64,000 nucleotides of DNA, taken from contig JAUJPP010000012.1 of assembly GCA_030562195.1 (NCBI GenBank), positions 12,462,001 to 12,526,000 of the forward strand, written 5' to 3'. Both the position numbers and the translations under genes were made by a program. Below the pieces are notes generated by a model. That model saw nothing but the letters and a program-made list of their open reading frames with translations, did not search any database and was not told where the DNA came from. This stretch comes from Nipponacmea schrenckii (lineage: Eukaryota; Mollusca; Gastropoda; Lottiidae). Shown piece after piece: positions 62,601 through 64,000 of this stretch. Within the stretch, counting starts at the first letter, position 1, and every line of letters begins with the position of its first letter.

Positions 62601-64000
62601 TTATAATAATCCCATGCACGCTGCAGGCAACAGAGGCTAACAATTATACTGCTGCAAACAACTAACAAAGGTTGACACTTTTTATAGACCCACAAACCTT
62701 CCAAAAAATAAATGAAACCGATTTACCCAAAACCTTACAAAACGTCTTCCAGACCTTCAAGAATTTAGGTACTACAGGATCTACTTATAGCCCTTCTATA
62801 GCTACTACCAGACCTATTTTTTACCTTAATATAGCTACCACCAGATCTACCTCTAGCCCGGATATAGTTACTACCAGACCTAGTATAGCTACTACCAGAC
62901 CTACTATAGCTACCACCATACCTACAATATAGCTACTACCACACCTAGTATAGCTACTACCATGCCTACTACAGCTACTACCAGGTCTACTATAGCCACT
63001 TCCAGGTCCACTATAGCTACGACCAGGTCTACTATAGCTACTTCCAGGTCTACTATAGCTACTACAAGGTCCAATATATCTACCACCATGCCTACTATCG
63101 CTACCACCATGCCTATTATCGCTACTACTAGGCCTTCTATAGCTCCTACCAGGCCTATTCTATCTGCTTCTAGGCCTACTATATCTACATCCAGGTTTAC
63201 TACAGCTACTACCAGGTCTACTATAGCTACTACCAGGTCTACTCTAGCTGCTATTGGTGCTATTATATCTACTACCAGGTCTACTATAGCTACTACCAGG
63301 TCTACTCCAGGTTCTAGTGGTGCTATTATATCTACTACCAGGTCTACTATAGCTACTACCAGGTCTACTCCAGGTTCTACTGGTCCTATTATATCTACTA
63401 ACAGGTTTACTATAGCTTCTACCAGGTCTACTCCAACTGCTACTAGGCCTACTATATCTACTACCAGGTTTACTAAAGCTACTACCAGGCCTACTATAGC
63501 TACTACCAGGTCTACTCCAGGTTCTACTGGTCCTATTATATCTACTACCAGGTTTACTTAAGCTACTACTAGATCTACTATAGCTACTACCAGGTCTACT
63601 CCAGCTGCTACTGGTCATATTATATCTACTACCAGGTTTACTATAGCTACTACCAGGTCTACTCCAGCTGCTACTAGGCCTACTATATCTACTACCAGGT
63701 TTACTATAGCTACTACCAGGTCTACTCCAGCTGCTACTAGGCCTACTATATCTACTACCAGGTTTACTATAGCTACTACCAGGTCTACTCCAGGTTCTAC
63801 TGGTCCTATTATATCTACTAACAGGTCTACTATAGCTACTACCAGGTCTACTCCAGCTGCTACTAGGCCTACTATATCTACTACCAGGTTTACAAAAGCT
63901 ACTACCAGGTCTACTCTAGCTATAACCAGGACTGTTATTGCTACTACCAGGTTTACTATAGCTACTACCAGGTCTACTCTAGCTATTACCAGTACTGTTA
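56561..64000 (+). CDS. Gene C: FTP-lectin gene with mucin-like repeats, 3' end outside the window
   Basis: Exons 56561-56618, 60246-60368, 61229-61465, 61970-62179 and 62688 to beyond 64000. The first four parallel gene B exons 1-4 in size (58, 123, 237, 210 bp) and phase. The fifth differs: after about 35 unique residues (DPQTFQKINETDLPKT...) it becomes a Thr/Ser/Arg repeat of about seven residues. Product as visible: signal peptide, EGF-like, FTP lectin domain, mucin-like stalk. Whether it is membrane-bound is not known. An in-frame TAG at 62930 and a TAA at 63559 make the last exon doubtful as read, unless splicing removes these parts. Confidence 0.65.
56960..58500 (-). pseudogene. Old Ty3/Gypsy relic in intron 1 of gene C
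   Basis: Minus-strand fragments in pol order: Gag-Pol linker near 58320 (GEIGYGSIYR), RT FFIPLSAEARQIF near 58110, RT box FCISHHDEIIIFS near 57950, RNase H SVTEPEMFGFLIN near 57600, integrase zinc domain to ISTYIQTCSKCQQF near 57000. All are related to the Gypsy element at 28783 but full of stops. A shorter remnant is in gene B at 20370. Confidence 0.75.
58803..59757 (-). mobile_element. 5'-truncated LINE with poly(A) tail
   Basis: The minus strand ends in a poly(A) run of about 22 (58806-58827) preceded by GAATAAAATATTG. Upstream: INKWANKCLVSFNPLKTETLTIS (59735-59660, after the RT box) and a C-terminal domain with DLEDICHSFLLCSLY near 59250. It was inserted at the first unit of the 82-bp half-exon array. 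Confidence 0.75.
59758..60245 (+). repeat. 82-bp half-exon array, six units before gene C exon 2
   Basis: AAACAGTTTGG starts at 59758, 59840, 59922, 60004, 60086, 60167 and in the true exon at 60248, a period of 81-82 bp. Each full unit carries the acceptor ATTATAG and the first part of the exon, then intron (CATGTCATTGTTATAATAGT). Confidence 0.9.
60246..60368 (+). CDS. Gene C exon 2: short Cys-rich EGF-like module
   Basis: Acceptor ATTATAG before 60246, donor GTAAGT at 60369; 123 bp, phase 1-1. KQFGYANYFTCHCKDD to GWYGPTCQK. Confidence 0.8.
60810..60936. repeat. 22-bp tandem repeat, about six units
   Basis: ATTCTTTGATCATAATATAT repeats in the intron with single-base changes. Confidence 0.85.
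60975..61083 (+). repeat. Purine-rich G-run repeat
   Basis: Degenerate 8- and 16-base units of the type GGAAAGGGGCGAAATG give a stretch almost free of pyrimidines, with seven or more runs of three to four G. It is absent from the matching intron of gene B. Confidence 0.7.
61229..61465 (+). CDS. Gene C exon 3: first half of the FTP domain
   Basis: Acceptor ATTTTAG before 61229, donor GTTAGT at 61466; 237 bp, phase 1-1. NVALGKQANQVSTYNDQG..., NSWWSVDL, IRQIHILYRSG. It differs from gene B mainly in the CMDTGFSTNS and YDDTFGNRSP loops. Confidence 0.85.
61651..61790. repeat. 60-bp tandem repeat, two copies
   Basis: GATTATAGATAGAGATAGGT recurs 60 bp apart (61652 and 61712), with a partial third copy. 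Confidence 0.75.
61970..62179 (+). CDS. Gene C exon 4: second half of the FTP domain
   Basis: Acceptor ATTGTAG before 61970, donor GTAAGA at 62180; 210 bp, phase 1-1. TLKGFQIDV, TRVQCYKQPD and FCEVEVYG as in gene B. Confidence 0.85.
62688..64000 (+). CDS. Gene C exon 5 (partial): mucin-like Thr/Ser repeat region
   Basis: Acceptor TTTATAG before 62688 in the right phase (G|AC). After unique sequence to about 62780 the DNA becomes a 21-bp repeat (TCTACTATAGCTACTACCAG G) encoding about STIATTR per unit, with a 63-bp higher-order form containing TPAATRPTISTTR. About half the residues are Thr or Ser, as in O-glycosylated stalks. The start frame hits TAG at 62930 (an extra AT); the repeat continues in another frame from 62962 until TAA at 63559. 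No exon end is seen before the window ends. Confidence 0.5.

Noticed and set aside
63244..63618. 124-aa minus-strand ORF rich in Ser, Arg, Pro and Gly
   Set aside because: It is the reverse reading of the mucin-like repeat; only the plus strand has a phase-correct splice acceptor and a link to upstream exons.

Overview
This is AT-rich animal DNA: intron-rich genes with GT..AG splice sites, and introns packed with transposons. An extracellular-domain receptor family and the retroelement mix (Ngaro/DIRS-like, Penelope-like, Ty3/Gypsy, several LINEs, TTAA-type MITEs, a tRNA-derived SINE) suggest a lophotrochozoan, probably a mollusc. That assignment is inference; no search was run. All genes lie on the + strand.

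The backbone is a tandem array of three related receptor genes. Gene A (1-13874, 5' end outside the window) carries MEGF/SREC-type 8-cysteine EGF exons, a transmembrane exon and a tyrosine-rich tail exon. Gene B (19113-50879) appears complete: its twelve usable exons sum to 1809 nt, an exact 602-codon frame plus stop. It encodes a signal peptide, a short EGF-like module, a fucolectin-like (F5/8C, FTP) galactose-binding-like domain over two exons, six 8-Cys EGF modules, a TM helix and a tail with an ITAM-like YNTL-x9-YTQI motif. Gene C (56561 to beyond the window end) starts like gene B (signal peptide, EGF-like, FTP domain) but then enters a Thr/Ser-rich 7-residue repeat region that is mucin-like. 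Nearly all internal exons are phase 1-1, so exons can be lost or gained without breaking the frame.

A segmental duplication with an offset of about 37 kb explains the layout. The 3' half of gene A, the A-B spacer and the 5' half of gene B (about 10.1-27.0 kb) are repeated as the 3' half of gene B, the B-C spacer and the 5' half of gene C (about 47.0-62.3 kb). Because two copies exist, several insertions can be read against their empty site in the other copy.

Regions: 1-2.2 kb EGF exons of gene A; 2.3-9.1 kb nested insertions (degraded Ngaro-like element with an SGNH-hydrolase ORF, then an internally deleted CR1-like LINE); 9.1-14.3 kb remaining exons of gene A and a 19-bp VNTR in the 3' UTR; 14.3-19.1 kb spacer with relic repeats; 19.1-28.8 kb 5' exons of gene B with a Harbinger element and LINEs; 28.8-39.5 kb a fully delimited Ty3/Gypsy element (LTRs, PBS, PPT, 4-bp TSD) with an internal 3.5-kb tandem duplication; 39.5-51.3 kb the rest of gene B, including a dead EGF exon, a Penelope-like element with an open RT/GIY-YIG ORF, and a 96-bp in-frame array of EGF half-exons; 51.3-56.5 kb spacer with MITEs and RT relics; 56.5-64 kb gene C with an old Gypsy relic, a poly(A) LINE and an 82-bp half-exon array.

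The most unusual signal is repeated, independent amplification of half-exons (splice-acceptor halves at 27.84-28.08 kb and 59.76-60.25 kb, a donor half at 47.97-48.85 kb) in one lectin/EGF/ITAM receptor family.
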